NCBI RefSeq assembly: GCF_900091565.1
Contig: NZ_FMCV01000004.1
Location: forward strand, 186,001 to 250,000
DNA: 64,000 bases
Direction: 5' to 3'
Source: Micromonospora marina
GTDB taxonomy: Bacteria > Actinomycetota > Actinomycetes > Mycobacteriales > Micromonosporaceae
Shown here piece by piece: positions 62,450 to 64,000 of the stretch. The notes under the pieces are model-generated. The model saw only the letters and a program-made list of their open reading frames with translations, was not told the origin of the DNA and ran no database searches. The position numbers were made by a program, and so were the translations under genes. Each line of letters opens with the position of its first letter. The first letter of the stretch is position 1.

Positions 62450-63107
62450 ATGACCGCTCCCCCGGACTTCGCCGCTCTGTGCAACTTCCGTGACCTCGGC
62501 GGCTGGCGGACCGGCGACGGCCGTACCGTCGCCCGGGGCCGGCTCTACCGCTCCGACTCACTGGCCAAGCTCGCCGGCTCGGATCTGGAACGGTTCGCGG
62601 CTCTCGGCGTCCGCACCGTGATCGACCTGCGTGACCGAGCTGCGGCAGGCGCTCGAACTGATCGCGGACGGCGAGCACCCGCTGGTGTTCCACTGCGCCT
62701 CCGGCAAGGACCGCACCGGGCTGCTCGCCGCGCTGGTGCTGTCCCTGCTCGGCGTGGACGACGACCAGATCGCGGCTGACTTCGCGCTCACCGAGCACGC
62801 CACCGAACGGCTGGTCGCCGAGTGGCGTGATCGCCACGGCGGCGCGCCGGGCTGGCCGGCGTACGGGCGGGCCCCGGCCGAGATCATCCGGCTGGTGCTG
62901 GCCGACCTGCGGGCCGCCCACGGTTCCGTGCACGGCTACGCGACCGGCCGGCTCGGTGTCGACGAGCAGACGATCGACGCGCTGCGCGCCCGGCTGCTTG
63001 CCGGCGACACGAAACCGCTGCCCACCCAGGGCGGCAGTACGCCGGCGGCGGAGCGACTGCGCGCGCTCGTGCGCGGCCGCGTCACCGAGGCGACCGGCCG
63101 CCGATAG
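62450..63107 (+). pseudogene. Tyrosine-protein phosphatase, split by an out-of-frame internal deletion
   Basis: Frame 1 from ATG 62450 encodes NFRDLGGWRTGDGRTVARGR, LYRSDSLAKL and GVRTVIDLR, the N-terminus of Tyr-phosphatase-3 proteins (PtpB type). About 62631 the continuation sits in another frame: ALELIADGEHPLVFHCASGK then DRTGLLAALVLSLLGVDDDQ, with the HCxxGKDR P-loop. The expected region between (about 45-80 residues) is missing, and the two parts are in different frames. The deletion also fits an assembly error, since the coding ends are otherwise intact. The C-terminal part alone might still be translated from GTG 62631 but would lack the N-terminal domain. Confidence 0.8.
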
Positions 63108-63132
63108 GCGCCGGGACCGGCGACAGCGGAAG

Positions 63133-64000
63133 CTAGCGGCGCAGGCGGGCGCGCAGCCGGCCGGCCGCGTCACCCAGCACCGCGCCGGTCATCGGCAGCA
63201 GCGGACTGGACCGCATCACCGCCAGATCCTCCACCGGGCTGGTCACGCCGTCGAGGAACCGCAGCACCCGCTCCGGCGGGTTGCGGTCGAACAGCCGCTC
63301 GAAGAACTCCACCCCGCCGACGTGGCCCCGGTCCAACGCGCGCAACGCCACCGCGTCCATCCACAGGTGCCGGCCCGGGTACGCGGGCGCCGGCACCGGC
63401 GGTCGACCGGCGGCGAGCGCGCGGGCCACCTGGTCGGCCTGGCGCAGCATCGCCGAGAACGTGAATCCGGTGGACGGACGGGTCGCCCCACCGGCGGTGC
63501 CCAGCCGCACCACGCGTGGGCTCGGGCGGGAGTCGAACGGGCCGTCGGTCATCGGGATCACGCCGTCCTCGACCTCCCGCACCCGCAGCGCGGTCAGGTC
63601 CAGGCCGAGCAGGCCGGCGTACCCGCGCAGCGCCGCGTCGTAGCCCGCGTCGTCGAGCAGTTGCGGGCCGAACTCGGTGTACTCGACCAGCGCGAACCGG
63701 TCGTCGACAGGCAGCACGTACCCGAAGGACACCCCGCGATCCGGCTGGGGCGTGCGGAAGTCCATCAGCACCGCCCGCTGCCTGTCGAACGTCGGCCGGT
63801 CGGCGGCCAGCCACCAGCCCCGGAAGTGCTGCAACCAGCTGGTACGCCCCGGACGCCTCGGCCGCCGGGGCCGCGAGTCGAGCACCCACCCGGCCCGCAC
63901 CAGGTCCCGGCCGTCCGGGTCGCGGACCGTGACCCGCTCACCGTCGTCGTGCAGCTCCCCCGCCGGGGCGCTGATCCGGACCGCGTCCAGCCGCCGCTCG
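63133..64000 (-). CDS. Lycopene cyclase (CrtL/CrtY type), N-terminus beyond the window
   Basis: At least 289 residues to the edge. RVVRLGTAGGATRPSTGFTF is the lycopene cyclase signature (TxGGxxxPSTGYxF), with GVSFGYVLPVDDRFALVEYT before it. The C-terminal part GHVGGVEFFERLFDRNPPER has the usual end. No stop upstream to position 64000, so the true start, including the FAD GxGxxG motif, lies beyond. The enzyme forms beta- or related rings on lycopene. Other carotenoid genes are expected next to it, outside the window. Confidence 0.87.
   Translation of the reverse strand, partial: ERRLDAVRISAPAGELHDDGERVTVRDPDGRDLVRAGWVLDSRPRRPRRPGRTSWLQHFRGWWLAADRPTFDRQRAVLMDFRTPQPDRGVSFGYVLPVDDRFALVEYTEFGPQLLDDAGYDAALRGYAGLLGLDLTALRVREVEDGVIPMTDGPFDSRPSPRVVRLGTAGGATRPSTGFTFSAMLRQADQVARALAAGRPPVPAPAYPGRHLWMDAVALRALDRGHVGGVEFFERLFDRNPPERVLRFLDGVTSPVEDLAVMRSSPLLPMTGAVLGDAAGRLRARLRR

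Overview
The window is very GC-rich, runs of adenine or thymine are rare, and genes are packed with many 4-nt ATGA/GTGA overlaps. This points to an actinomycete. A mycothiol-dependent formaldehyde dehydrogenase, the gcvH-garA-MerR-nuclease cluster, an EthA/EthR pair and carotenoid genes fit a filamentous actinobacterium; a Micromonospora-like organism is my best guess (inference). No CRISPR array, insertion sequence, prophage, rRNA or replication origin is visible. The only tRNA is the selenocysteine tRNA.

Layout. 0-8.1 kb: a Beta-family protein running off the left edge, a nucleotidyltransferase-fold protein, folD, an EEP hydrolase, a TauE/SafE exporter, a GNAT, peptide deformylase, proline iminopeptidase and pabB. 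8.2-22.1 kb: a DUF5999 protein, gcvP behind a glycine riboswitch, a sirtuin, a DivIVA-like/flavohaemoglobin/truncated-haemoglobin operon, and the conserved minus-strand series gcvH, garA, MerR (FtsR type), bifunctional nuclease, second MerR. Next come a PgsA-like enzyme, DUF881, small basic protein and DUF881, almost all overlapping. 22.4-28.3 kb: MarR, a PP2C-type phosphatase, a methyltransferase, a universal stress protein, a DNA glycosylase-like protein and small unknown genes.

28.4-37.1 kb is the most distinctive part. It is one uninterrupted minus-strand run encoding a selenocysteine-containing formate dehydrogenase (catalytic, iron-sulfur and NrfD-type membrane subunits), tRNA-Sec, selenocysteine synthase SelA and the elongation factor SelB. 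The catalytic gene is split by an in-frame TGA followed by a SECIS-like hairpin, so automated callers would break it into two ORFs. SelD is not in the window.

37.3-46.9 kb: two paralogous secreted lysozyme-like proteins, a toxin-antitoxin-like AbiEii pair, an SDR, an alcohol dehydrogenase, a geranylgeranyl-reductase-type flavoprotein, an MFS exporter and a DUF3626 protein. 47-55.9 kb: mycothiol-dependent formaldehyde oxidation genes, an ethA-SDR-hydrolase operon divergent from ethR, and a MocR regulator divergent from a LysE exporter. 56.1-64 kb: TetR with an MFS exporter, a secreted alginate lyase, a YkgJ-like/pentapeptide fusion, RNase HI, a broken tyrosine phosphatase and a lycopene cyclase running off the right edge.

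Two families of intergenic inverted repeats stand out: three copies built on GATCATGAGGT/ACCTCATGATC, all in divergent promoter regions, and a nested structure built on GATCAAGGA(C/G)TTTG near 61.1 kb. Functional links that can be inferred are formaldehyde to formate to CO2 (MscR, MBL hydrolase, formate dehydrogenase), glycine sensing (riboswitch, gcvP, gcvH), NO defence (flavohaemoglobin and truncated haemoglobin) and ketone oxidation (EthA, SDR, hydrolase) under EthR control.
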